A stretch of DNA of 13,547 bases from Candidatus Omnitrophota bacterium (GCA_016867005.1 VGKM01000018.1:1-13547), one strand, 5' to 3'; positions 1 through 7,043 are shown, counted from the stretch's first letter. Notes: generated from the sequence alone by a model not told the origin. A program made the numbers and translations.

Positions 1-168
1 GCAGGTATCGGCGTAAGCGCATCCTGCGCAAAAGAAGCAAGTGATGTTGTCCTTAAATATAAGGATAACCCGGATAAGTTAAGACATATCAAACAAAAGA
101 TAGGGCTTCTCCGAAAGCCCTCGGCAGCTAAGGAGCTTGTTGATGCGGTATGCAAAGGTAGTATTTAA
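1..168 (+). CDS. C-terminal end of a probable GT28 (MurG/MGDG-synthase-like) glycosyltransferase, partial
   Basis: The window opens inside a gene in frame 1; 55 codons remain before the TAA at 166-168. The visible tail begins AGIGVSASCAKEASDVV and ends with RKPSAAKELVDAV. A late 'no acceptor, then a short helix, then R-P-x-A-A' ending is typical of the UDP-binding C-terminal domain of family-28 glycosyltransferases such as processive diacylglycerol glycosyltransferases. These are peripheral membrane enzymes that put sugars on glycolipids. This identification rests on the ending alone, so it is tentative; the catalytic parts lie upstream. The gene overlaps the priA start by 26 bases and carries the priA Shine-Dalgarno sequence (AAGGAG, 130-135) inside its coding region, so the two genes are probably co-transcribed. 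Confidence 0.5.
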   Translation, partial: AGIGVSASCAKEASDVVLKYKDNPDKLRHIKQKIGLLRKPSAAKELVDAVCKGSI

Positions 169-1984
169 CTTAGCGGTCAGCGGCCCGTTTGATTATATTA
201 TCCCTCAGGCATTAGAAAATAAGTTACATATAGGCATGAGGGTAAAAGTCCCCTTCGGCAGGCGCATTATATCAGGATTTGTCATCGGGATAACTTCGAA
301 AAGCAGCATAAAAAACCTGAAAAAGATAATTTCTCTTATAGATGGATCTGCTGTTTTGGATAAAAATTTGATTTCATTGGCCGGTGAGATGGCTGCTTAT
401 TATTGCTGCACCGACGGAGAGGCATTGGATGCGATTTTCCCTTTAAGCAGCAAAAAGATCAAAGATTCATTTGTCTCTGACATTAAGAATAGTGAAGATC
501 AGAGCGGAAAAATCACGGTTATCCATGAACTAAGAAATGAAAAGAGATGGGTATTTTATATCGAGCAGCTGAGGTTTGCGCTGGGGGAGGGGAAACAAGG
601 GATAGTTGTGCTGCCCGATGCGCATTCAATCAAAGGCGCAAAGTCATTGGTTGAAAGAGAGCTGAAGGCAACGGTTGCCGTTCTGTATCGGAAGCAAAAG
701 GATTTTACTGAAGAATGGCTGAGAGTAAGAAAGCAGCAAGTGCAGGTTATAATAGGCACCCGTTCTGCTGTTTTTGCGCCGGTAAATAATCCCGGTGTCC
801 TGATCATAGAACAGGAAGAAGATACCGTTTATAAACAGGACCAGTCCCCTCATTATCATGCTCGGGAAATCGCCATTATGCGCCAGAAAATCGATAATTC
901 TAACCTGGTCCTTGGTTCGGCCGCGCCTTCTTTAGAAAGTTATTACCTGGTTAAACAAAAAAAAGCAGAATATGTTTCAGGGCTTAAGGATTTTATCTGG
1001 CCGCAGGTCAAGGTTATTAATTTAAAAGGCGCTTCCAGCTATGTGAGGCAAAGAGGCATAGTTAATTTAAAATTCCTGGCCGATTCAATAAGCGACGCCC
1101 TTCTCAATAAACAAAAGGCCCTTTTATTTATCAACAGAAGAGGGTTTGCGACGAGCTCCTATTGTATCCATTGCGGCAAAGCCATAAAATGCCCCCGTTG
1201 TAATTGTAATCTCGTATACCATTACAGGAGCGGTAATTTAGTCTGTCATTATTGTAATTATAAAATTGAGCCGCCTAAAATCTGTCCTGAATGCAACTCC
1301 GGTTATATCAAGTATTCCGGAGGAGGCACGGAGAAGATTGAAAGCGAACTTTCCCGGATTTTCCCGCAAGCTAAGATTAAAAGGCTGGATGATGGTGGCT
1401 ATAATGAAGAAACGGATAGCGCGGATATTTATGTCGCTACACAAGGCGTAATTAAGATGCCGGAGCTTAAATTTGACCTGGGGGTCATATTATCCATAGA
1501 TAGTACTTTGCATAGGACAGATTTTCGCGCCGGAGAAAGGGCATATTCGATTTTCTTTAACCTGGCAGCGTTTATTTCTCAGAAAATATTCATCGAGACA
1601 TCTTTAAGCAGCCACCATAGCATAACTTCGCTTATTAGCCATGACCCTCTGGTTTTTTATGAAAATGAACTCAAGCAGAGAAGGGCGCTCGGATTTCCTC
1701 CTTTTAAACATTTTTGTCTTGTGAAATTAAGAGGCACAGACGAAGAAAAAGTCGAAGGTGTTGGCTCGAAGTTGTTTGAAATACTCAAAAACTCAAACAA
1801 AAAGAAATCAATCAGCATCATTTCCATTAACCCGTCACAGCCGCCCCAGAAAAGGGGGCAATATTACTGGCAGATATTGATAAGCAGTGTTTGGCCGGAG
1901 AAAATATCCAAATTTTTGAAAATAAACTTAAAAGATTTCCGGCATTCAGGTATAATAGTTACCGTTGATATGGACCCCATTTAA
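143..1984 (+). CDS. priA: PriA-family primosomal protein N', with degenerate helicase motifs
   Basis: The product (613 aa from the ATG at 143) is recognisable as PriA, which in most bacteria binds stalled forks and reloads DnaB. The ATG at 143 is preferred over TTG codons at 137 and 140 because AAGGAG (130-135) is 7 bases upstream. Family landmarks seen: N-terminal 3'-DNA-binding region (1-100), IIGTRSAVF (203-211), YKQDQSPHYHARE (230-242), LGSAAPSLE (257-265), FINRRGF (329-335), eight zinc cysteines C341, C344, C350, C353, C368, C371, C381, C384, and the C-terminal KRGQYYWQI and VDMDPI. Missing: the GxTGSGKT Walker A loop (region 125-143), the DEEH box (now EQEED, 223-227), the KG of motif V (ATQGVIKMPELKF) and GRAGR of motif VI (now LAAFISQK). 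Most PriA proteins are about 730 aa; the winged-helix region before the helicase core seems to be gone. It is probably an ATP-independent loader or scaffold. fmt follows after one base. Confidence 0.9.
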   Translation: MRYAKVVFNLAVSGPFDYIIPQALENKLHIGMRVKVPFGRRIISGFVIGITSKSSIKNLKKIISLIDGSAVLDKNLISLAGEMAAYYCCTDGEALDAIFPLSSKKIKDSFVSDIKNSEDQSGKITVIHELRNEKRWVFYIEQLRFALGEGKQGIVVLPDAHSIKGAKSLVERELKATVAVLYRKQKDFTEEWLRVRKQQVQVIIGTRSAVFAPVNNPGVLIIEQEEDTVYKQDQSPHYHAREIAIMRQKIDNSNLVLGSAAPSLESYYLVKQKKAEYVSGLKDFIWPQVKVINLKGASSYVRQRGIVNLKFLADSISDALLNKQKALLFINRRGFATSSYCIHCGKAIKCPRCNCNLVYHYRSGNLVCHYCNYKIEPPKICPECNSGYIKYSGGGTEKIESELSRIFPQAKIKRLDDGGYNEETDSADIYVATQGVIKMPELKFDLGVILSIDSTLHRTDFRAGERAYSIFFNLAAFISQKIFIETSLSSHHSITSLISHDPLVFYENELKQRRALGFPPFKHFCLVKLRGTDEEKVEGVGSKLFEILKNSNKKKSISIISINPSQPPQKRGQYYWQILISSVWPEKISKFLKINLKDFRHSGIIVTVDMDPI

Positions 1985-1985
1985 A

Positions 1986-2936
1986 ATGAGAATAGTATTT
2001 TTCGCAAGCGATAAATTTTCCTTACCTTCTTTAGAGGCCGTCAGGGCAGCCGGCCACGAACTGCTTTGTGTGGTTACCCAGCCTGATAAAAAGAGCGGCA
2101 GGGGCCTGAATGTCAGCGGCACTGAGATCAAATCAGCTGCGCTAACTTCGGGGCTAAAACTATATCAACCGCTTAAAGTCAATTCTAAAGAATCTGCAGA
2201 TTACCTAAAAAGCTTAAATGCCGATATCTTTGTTGTTATCGCCTACGGGCAAATATTATCCCGGGAAGTTTTAAATCTGCCGAAGCTATTCTGTCTTAAT
2301 ATTCATGCTTCTGTTTTACCTAAATACAGGGGAGCAGCTCCGATAAATTGGGCAATTATAAACGGCGGGACAGAAACAGGCGTGACCGCGATAAAAATGA
2401 ACGAGAAAATGGACCAGGGTGAGATTATTTGCTATAAGCAGGAAATGATCTTAGCGGAGGATAATTCTCAAACCCTGGGGATTAAGCTTTCTAAATCCGC
2501 AGCTTGCCTGCTAACGGAAACACTCGATAAGATAAACAGAGGGGGCTATATTCTTACTGCTCAGGATGAAGCAGCTGTAAGTTTTGCGCCTAAGCTGAAG
2601 AAGGAAGACGGTTTGATCGACTGGAATGCCAGCGCCAAGTCAATCCATGACCTGGTGCGCGGTTGTTATGAGTGGCCAGGGGCCTATGCTTTTTTAAATG
2701 GTAAGCTTTTAAAAATATTCAAAACAAGCGTATTTTTGCCTCTTGAGAAGAAAGACGGATCAAATACGCCGGGGACAGTGATAAAAGTGCTGAAAGATTA
2801 TTTTATTGTTTCAACAGGAAGCGGTGATTTGGTCATTGAAGAGCTGCAGATTGAAGGAAAAAGAAGGATGTTTACATCGGAATTCTTGTCAGGGCATAAA
2901 ATGTCCGTCGGAGAATGCCTTTTGGGCAAAAAGTAG
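1986..2936 (+). CDS. fmt: Methionyl-tRNA formyltransferase
   Basis: This 316-aa cytosolic enzyme transfers the formyl group of 10-formyl-THF to Met-tRNA(fMet) for translation initiation. The catalytic triad is in place: N105 and H107 in LNIHAS, and D143 in KMDQGE. The signature SVLPKYRGAAPINWA follows the His, and the N-terminal Rossmann-like start MRIVFFAS and the linker motif GLIDW (209-213) match the family, as does the length. The C-terminal OB-like domain runs from about 205 to the end. I chose the ATG at 1986, one base after the priA stop; an in-frame TTG at 1965 would add seven residues with no family match. There is no convincing Shine-Dalgarno sequence, so translation is probably coupled to priA. 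The common order priA-def-fmt is kept except that def (peptide deformylase) is absent here. Confidence 0.96.
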   Translation: MRIVFFASDKFSLPSLEAVRAAGHELLCVVTQPDKKSGRGLNVSGTEIKSAALTSGLKLYQPLKVNSKESADYLKSLNADIFVVIAYGQILSREVLNLPKLFCLNIHASVLPKYRGAAPINWAIINGGTETGVTAIKMNEKMDQGEIICYKQEMILAEDNSQTLGIKLSKSAACLLTETLDKINRGGYILTAQDEAAVSFAPKLKKEDGLIDWNASAKSIHDLVRGCYEWPGAYAFLNGKLLKIFKTSVFLPLEKKDGSNTPGTVIKVLKDYFIVSTGSGDLVIEELQIEGKRRMFTSEFLSGHKMSVGECLLGKK

Positions 2937-2964
2937 TTGCAAACAAGGGTATTTGTGTTAGAAT
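2937..2964 (+). promoter_or_regulatory. Candidate sigma-70-type promoter for the galT-gap operon
   Basis: TTGCAA (2937-2942) and TAGAAT (2959-2964) are separated by 16 bases and lie just after the fmt stop. Transcription would start near 2971, giving a leader of about 70 bases that contains the two hairpins described next. Both boxes match the consensus at four or five of six positions. This is inference from spacing and sequence only. Confidence 0.5.
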
Positions 2965-2983
2965 AACTCCTCAGTATTTGGAA

Positions 2984-3004
2984 ATCCCGCCCTGAGGGCG
3001 GGAT
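2984..3004 (+). promoter_or_regulatory. GC-rich 9-bp perfect hairpin in the galT leader
   Basis: ATCCCGCCC (2984-2992) and GGGCGGGAT (2996-3004) are perfect inverted copies around the loop TGA. No T-run follows (AAATTAAAATT instead), so it does not look like an intrinsic terminator of fmt. It would be transcribed near the 5' end of the galT leader. CCTCAG (2969-2974) could pair with CTGAGG (2992-2997) as a weaker alternative fold. It may protect the mRNA end, act as a regulatory element, or be one copy of a dispersed palindromic repeat. Confidence 0.7.
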
Positions 3005-3040
3005 AAATTAAAATTAAACACCAGAGGTAATTTTAATTTA
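3004..3040 (+). promoter_or_regulatory. AT-rich 13-bp perfect hairpin presenting the Shine-Dalgarno sequence of the first galT gene
   Basis: TAAATTAAAATTA (3004-3016) and TAATTTTAATTTA (3028-3040) are exact reverse complements and flank an 11-base loop, AACACCAGAGG. The loop ends with the likely ribosome binding bases AGAGG (3023-3027), and the 3' arm ends directly before the ATG at 3041. The first base of this stem is also the last base of the GC hairpin, so the two would abut. The SD sits in the open loop while the bases beside the start codon are paired. That arrangement could tune translation, for instance with temperature or a bound protein. The function is inference. Confidence 0.7.
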
Positions 3041-4066
3041 ATGCCGGAACTACGCAAAGATCCAGTTATAGGAAGATGGGTGATCATAGCAACTGAACGC
3101 GCAAGGCGGCCTGATCAGTACGCTAAAGGCGCCCCTGAAGGCCCTAAGGAAGAGGCCTGCCCTTTTTGCGAAGGGAGCGAATCGCAGACACCTCCTGAGA
3201 TTGATTCGATCAGGCCCAAAAACAGCGCCCCAAATACGCCGGGTTGGGATCTGCGGGTTGTGCCAAGCATTGCGCCGTTCTTGCGTATTGAAGGCGAGCT
3301 TGACCGAAGAGGCAAAGGGTTGTATGACCTGATGAACGGAGTGGGCGCTCACGAAATAGTCATTGAAACTAATAAACATATAGAGAGTATGTCTGATTTA
3401 AGCCAAGACCAGATTGCAAAGGTAATCTCTTGTTATATTGACAGGATCATTGATCTGGAAAAAGACAGGCGTTTTAAATACGTAATGGTGTTTAAAAACC
3501 ATGGCTGGTCCGCAGGTGCGGGCATGTTTAAACACAGTAAATCCCAATTGATTGCCACGCCGGTTAATCCTAAAAGAGTAAAAGAAGAGCTTGTCGGTGC
3601 GCGGCTGCATTACGATTATCATGAGAGGTGTATTTTTTGCGATTTAATCAAACAGGAAATTGAAACAAAAGACAGGGTGATTTTGGATATTGACGGTTTT
3701 ATTGCTATCACTCCTTTTGCCGCAAGATTTCCTTTTGAGGTCTGGATCCTTCCCAAAAAACATTCTTGTGACTTTGTAAGCCTGGATATGGAATCCAGGC
3801 AGAATCTGGCAAAAATATTGAAAATGACGCTTGCAAAACTAAAAAAGGGCCTCAATGACCCGCCTTATAATTATGTTATTCATACGGCGCCATTCAGAAG
3901 GCATAAGTCGGGTTATTGGAAGAGCATTGATTACGATTACCATTGGCATATTGAAATCATGCCGCGGCTCACAAGGGTGGCGGGCTTTGAATGGGGGACA
4001 GGTTTTTACATCTGCCCTTTACCGCCGGAAGAAGCGGCAAAATTCTTACGCGAGGTCCAAGTATAA
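3041..4066 (+). CDS. GalT-like nucleotidyltransferase paralogue with altered active site (HPH to HSK)
   Basis: This 341-aa protein has the whole fold of galactose-1-phosphate uridylyltransferase, a HIT-superfamily enzyme that swaps UMP between UDP-glucose and a sugar 1-phosphate. Seen: start LRKDPVIGRWVIIA, zinc cysteines C40 and C43 (CPFC), H104 (GAHE), a second CxxC at C197/C200, H281, and the C-terminal HWH at 301-303. The active-site stretch reads GMFKHSKSQ: H165 matches the zinc-site histidine, but K167 (3539-3541) replaces the nucleophilic histidine of HPH that its neighbour has, and one residue is inserted just before. An extra basic stretch (286-293) precedes HWH. It therefore cannot form the usual uridylyl-histidine intermediate; it may be a regulatory partner of the next gene product or an enzyme of altered chemistry. 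First gene of the galT-gap unit; its stop shares one base with the next start. Confidence 0.85.
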   Translation: MPELRKDPVIGRWVIIATERARRPDQYAKGAPEGPKEEACPFCEGSESQTPPEIDSIRPKNSAPNTPGWDLRVVPSIAPFLRIEGELDRRGKGLYDLMNGVGAHEIVIETNKHIESMSDLSQDQIAKVISCYIDRIIDLEKDRRFKYVMVFKNHGWSAGAGMFKHSKSQLIATPVNPKRVKEELVGARLHYDYHERCIFCDLIKQEIETKDRVILDIDGFIAITPFAARFPFEVWILPKKHSCDFVSLDMESRQNLAKILKMTLAKLKKGLNDPPYNYVIHTAPFRRHKSGYWKSIDYDYHWHIEIMPRLTRVAGFEWGTGFYICPLPPEEAAKFLREVQV

Positions 4067-5064
4067 TGTCTGATCTTAGGAGAGACCCTATAGTCGGCAG
4101 ATGGGTTATTGTTGACACCGATCATCCAAATTCGCCGCAGGATTATGGGCATGAACAATACATCCCTAAAGTTAGCGGGATTTGCCCGTTTTGCTACGGT
4201 AATGAAGGCATGACTCCTCCTGAGATCGATTCAATAAGGGACCTGCATACTCAGCCCAATACTTCCGGTTGGCAGGTGAGAGTCGTGCCTAATAAATTCC
4301 CTGCGTTGCAGATTGAGGGGGAAATAGACAGGCGCGGCTTGGGGATATATGATATGTCAAACGGTATAGGCGCGCATGAAGTATTGATCGAAACGCCATA
4401 CCACAATAAAGATATCCCCGATTTATTGAACGAGGAAGTTGAGAAATTTATCGGTATGTGCTGCCGCAGGATCATTGACCTTGAAAAAGACAAGCGCTTT
4501 AAATATATAATGCTTTTCAGGAATTACGGTGCTGCCGCAGGCGCATCATTGGAGCATCCGCATACGCAGCTTATTGCCCTTCCGATGGTGCCTAAAAATG
4601 TCATGGAAGAGCTAAAAGGCGCGCATGATTATTATGAATACCGTGAACGCTGTATTTTTTGCGATGTCATCAGGCAGGAGGCGCAGGAAAAGGAGCGGAT
4701 TATCCTCGAGAATAAGTATTTTGTCTCGTTTTTTCCGTTTGTCTCCCGCTTCCCGTTTGAAATCTGGATTATGCCAAAAAAGCACAATAGCCATTTTTGC
4801 AGGATGTCTGCTGAAGAGATCCCGGCATTTTCTGCAATTTTAAAGGACACAATTACAAAAATCAAAAAAGTTTTTGTAAACCTGTCTTATAACTACATCA
4901 TACATACTTCTCCTATTAACGGTGACGGGGGGAGTGATGGTTATCATTGGCACCTGGAGTTTATGCCAAAGCTTACCCGCGTAGCAGGTTTTGAATGGGG
5001 CACGGGATTTTACCTTGTCCCTACTCCGCCGGAATTAGCCGCACAATATTTGAAGGACGTTTAA
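4066..5064 (+). CDS. galT: Galactose-1-phosphate uridylyltransferase (GalT family), intact active site
   Basis: This 332-aa protein belongs to the GalT family. Seen: LRRDPIVGRWVIV at the start, zinc cysteines C40 and C43, H104 in GAHE, the active site HPH at 164-166 followed by TQ, a second CxxC (C196, C199), H280 in YIIHTSP, and HWH at 294-296. H166 would carry the UMP group. The ATG at 4066 overlaps the previous stop (TAATG) and has GAGGT at 4052-4056, nine bases upstream. A longer in-frame start at 3991 would add 25 unrelated residues and was not used. The two tandem copies are close in sequence over their full length, so they arose by duplication. No galK or galE lies nearby, so the true sugar phosphate, and whether the nucleotide is UDP or ADP, is open. 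Relatives of this branch include ADP-glucose phosphorylases. Confidence 0.88.
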   Translation: MSDLRRDPIVGRWVIVDTDHPNSPQDYGHEQYIPKVSGICPFCYGNEGMTPPEIDSIRDLHTQPNTSGWQVRVVPNKFPALQIEGEIDRRGLGIYDMSNGIGAHEVLIETPYHNKDIPDLLNEEVEKFIGMCCRRIIDLEKDKRFKYIMLFRNYGAAAGASLEHPHTQLIALPMVPKNVMEELKGAHDYYEYRERCIFCDVIRQEAQEKERIILENKYFVSFFPFVSRFPFEIWIMPKKHNSHFCRMSAEEIPAFSAILKDTITKIKKVFVNLSYNYIIHTSPINGDGGSDGYHWHLEFMPKLTRVAGFEWGTGFYLVPTPPELAAQYLKDV

Positions 5065-5097
5065 ATAACACAAGCATTATAACAAAGGGAGGAACAA

Positions 5098-6150
5098 ATG
5101 AGCACTAAAGTCGGTATTAACGGTTTCGGAAGGATCGGTCGGCTTGTTGCACGCGCAATACTCGAAAAAAAGAATTGCGGGCTGGAACTTGTGGCTGTAA
5201 ATGACCTGACTGATGCCAAAAGTAATGCATATTTGTTTAATTATGATTCGGTGCATGGCAGGTTCCCCGGAGAGGTTAAGGTAGCCGGAGATGATGCAAT
5301 ATCTGTCGACGGAAAAGTTATAAAGGTGCTTTCCAAAAGAGACCCTTCGGAGCTTCCCTGGAAGGACCTGGGAGTTGAGATCGTAATCGAGTCAACAGGG
5401 TTATTTACCGTAAAGAAAGACGGAGTAAATAAAAAAGGCAAGGAAGTCAAGGGTGCAGAGAACCACATTACAAAGGGAGGAGCCAAGAAAGTCATCATCT
5501 CTGCTCCTGCTGAAGGCGAGGACATTACTATTGTTCTGGGCGTTAACGACGATAAATATGACCCTAAAAACCATAATGTCGTATCAAACGCATCGTGTAC
5601 CACCAATTGCCTTGCTCCTGTAGCTAAGATTTTGAACGACAAATGGGGCATTGAAAAGGGCCTGATGACTACGATACATTCGTATACTAATGATCAGAGA
5701 GTGCAGGATATGGCCCATTCTGATTTAAGAAGGTCGCGTGCGGCTGCCGTCTCTATGATCCCGACTTCTACAGGCGCTGCCAAGGCAATAGGGCTAGTTA
5801 TTCCCGAGTTAAAAGGTAAACTTGACGGTTTTGCTATCCGCGTGCCTACGCCGAATGTGTCTGTTGTTGATTTAAGCTGTTCCATGCTTAAGAAATTAAC
5901 TGTCGAAGAGGTGAACGCAGCATTCAAAGAGGCCTCAGAAGGCAAGATGAAAGGTATCCTTGGTTTTACTATGGATCCTGTTGTTTCGGCTGATTTCAAT
6001 CATTGCGTATTATCGTCAATCGTTGATGGAGGCAGCACCAAAGTCATCCAGGATAATTTTATCAAAGTGCTTTCCTGGTATGATAACGAATGGGGATATT
6101 CCAACAGGGTAGTTGATTTAGCCGAATTTATGGTGAAAAGAGGATTGTAA
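5098..6150 (+). CDS. gap: Glyceraldehyde-3-phosphate dehydrogenase, type I
   Basis: This 350-aa cytosolic enzyme oxidises glyceraldehyde 3-phosphate to 1,3-bisphosphoglycerate with NAD+ in glycolysis, or the reverse. Seen: NAD-binding start VGINGFGRIGR (5-15), ND (35-36) at the end of the second strand as in NAD-specific forms, the active site SNASCTTNC with C167, the activating H194 in TIHSYTNDQR, and the C-terminal SWYDNEWGYS. A strong GGGAGG (5087-5092) lies five bases before the ATG. Compared with typical 330-340 aa forms, the stretch between FT (103-104) and GAKKV carries about 12 extra, mostly charged residues (about 105-127), on the surface after the STGLF motif. Last gene of the unit; an intrinsic terminator begins 17 bases after the stop. 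Confidence 0.97.
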   Translation: MSTKVGINGFGRIGRLVARAILEKKNCGLELVAVNDLTDAKSNAYLFNYDSVHGRFPGEVKVAGDDAISVDGKVIKVLSKRDPSELPWKDLGVEIVIESTGLFTVKKDGVNKKGKEVKGAENHITKGGAKKVIISAPAEGEDITIVLGVNDDKYDPKNHNVVSNASCTTNCLAPVAKILNDKWGIEKGLMTTIHSYTNDQRVQDMAHSDLRRSRAAAVSMIPTSTGAAKAIGLVIPELKGKLDGFAIRVPTPNVSVVDLSCSMLKKLTVEEVNAAFKEASEGKMKGILGFTMDPVVSADFNHCVLSSIVDGGSTKVIQDNFIKVLSWYDNEWGYSNRVVDLAEFMVKRGL

Positions 6151-6167
6151 GGAGTTTTATAGCTGAT

Positions 6168-6204
6168 AAGGGGGAGGGGACGGACGTCCCTTTCCCTTTT
6201 TTTT
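6168..6204 (+). terminator. Intrinsic terminator after gap
   Basis: A 14-bp stem, with three G-T wobble pairs, joins AAGGGGGAGGGGAC (6168-6181) to GTCCCTTTCCCTTT (6186-6199) around the loop GGAC, and an eight-base T tract (6197-6204) overlaps and follows it. This is a textbook rho-independent terminator for the galT-gap transcript. The next gene starts only five bases beyond the T tract. Confidence 0.88.
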
Positions 6205-6209
6205 AACGA

Positions 6210-7043
6210 ATGGATAAACATATACTAATATTAGGCAGAGGTTTTATCGGTTTGAGGCTGCAGGAGGCGTTTAAATGCAGGGTGTCTTCCGGAAGAATCC
6301 GTTCGTTGAAAGACGCTGAAAAAGAAATCAGGAAGTTCCGGCCTAAGATCATAATTAATTGTATAGGCGCTACCGGACGCAATGTGGATGATTGTGAGCT
6401 GGATAAGGACAGGACTCTCCTGGCTAATGCCTTTGTCCCCATCATTCTGGCAGAAGCTTGTTTGCGGCATAACATCAAGCTTATCCACATAAGCAGTGGA
6501 TGCATATACCACTTTGATTACAAAAAACAAAAACCGGTAACCGAGAACATTATTCCTGATTATTTCGATTTATTTTATTCAAGGTCCAAAATTTATTCAG
6601 AAAGAGCATTGGATGTTTTATCAAAGAAATTTAATGTGCTTATCGTAAGGATAAGAATACCTTTAGACAGCCGCCCACACCCTAAGAACCTTCTTGATAA
6701 ATTAATCAAGTACAAGAAAGTCATCGATGTCCCCAACTCTGTAACATATATTCCGGATTTCATAAAAGCTTTGATGCATCTGATAAAAATTGATGCAAAA
6801 GGGATTTTTAATATTGTAAATAAGCATCCGCTGAGATACCGGAATCTAATGGAGAGATATAAGAAATGTTCTTCAGGATTTGAATACAAGTCCATAAACC
6901 TCAAGCAATTAAAGCTTGTCAGGACAAACCTGATCTTGTCGGTAAGAAAGCTTGAGCGGTCCGGGTTCAATATCAGAGATATCGAGACGACCATAGAAGA
7001 GTGTGTCAGCCAGCACTTTTCTTGCCGCACCCCGCCAGCCTGA
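6210..7043 (+). CDS. NRS/ER-like nucleotide-sugar 3,5-epimerase/4-reductase (extended SDR, RmlD-like)
   Basis: This 277-aa NAD(P)H-binding protein has GRGFIG (9-14) as dinucleotide loop and the SDR pair Y123/K127 in FYSRSK. It resembles plant NRS/ER (UER1) and related giant-virus enzymes more than plain RmlD: matched stretches include the ATGR-NVDDCE region (54-63), SSGCIYHFD (95-103), VRIRIPLDS (146-154) and KVIDVPNSVT (170-179). Those enzymes convert UDP- or dTDP-4-keto-6-deoxyglucose to L-rhamnose. The residues I recall as catalytic in Arabidopsis NRS/ER, C115 and K183, align with C98 and K164 here. The match is from memory, not from a search. The ATG follows a terminator T tract by five bases and has no Shine-Dalgarno sequence and no clear promoter. 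No 4,6-dehydratase of the RmlB kind is adjacent, so its substrate must come from elsewhere. Confidence 0.78.
   Translation: MDKHILILGRGFIGLRLQEAFKCRVSSGRIRSLKDAEKEIRKFRPKIIINCIGATGRNVDDCELDKDRTLLANAFVPIILAEACLRHNIKLIHISSGCIYHFDYKKQKPVTENIIPDYFDLFYSRSKIYSERALDVLSKKFNVLIVRIRIPLDSRPHPKNLLDKLIKYKKVIDVPNSVTYIPDFIKALMHLIKIDAKGIFNIVNKHPLRYRNLMERYKKCSSGFEYKSINLKQLKLVRTNLILSVRKLERSGFNIRDIETTIEECVSQHFSCRTPPA

Noticed and set aside
515..571. Loss of PriA Walker A as a sequencing frameshift
   Set aside because: The frame is unbroken, flanking PriA blocks stay in register, and several separate motifs are changed, not just one.
2984..3004. GC hairpin as terminator of fmt
   Set aside because: No T tract follows on the + strand, and a candidate promoter lies upstream of it, so it is more likely part of the galT leader.
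5241..5651. Minus-strand open frame of 136 codons opposite gap
   Set aside because: It lies wholly within a certain gene, has no recognisable motif and no ribosome site.
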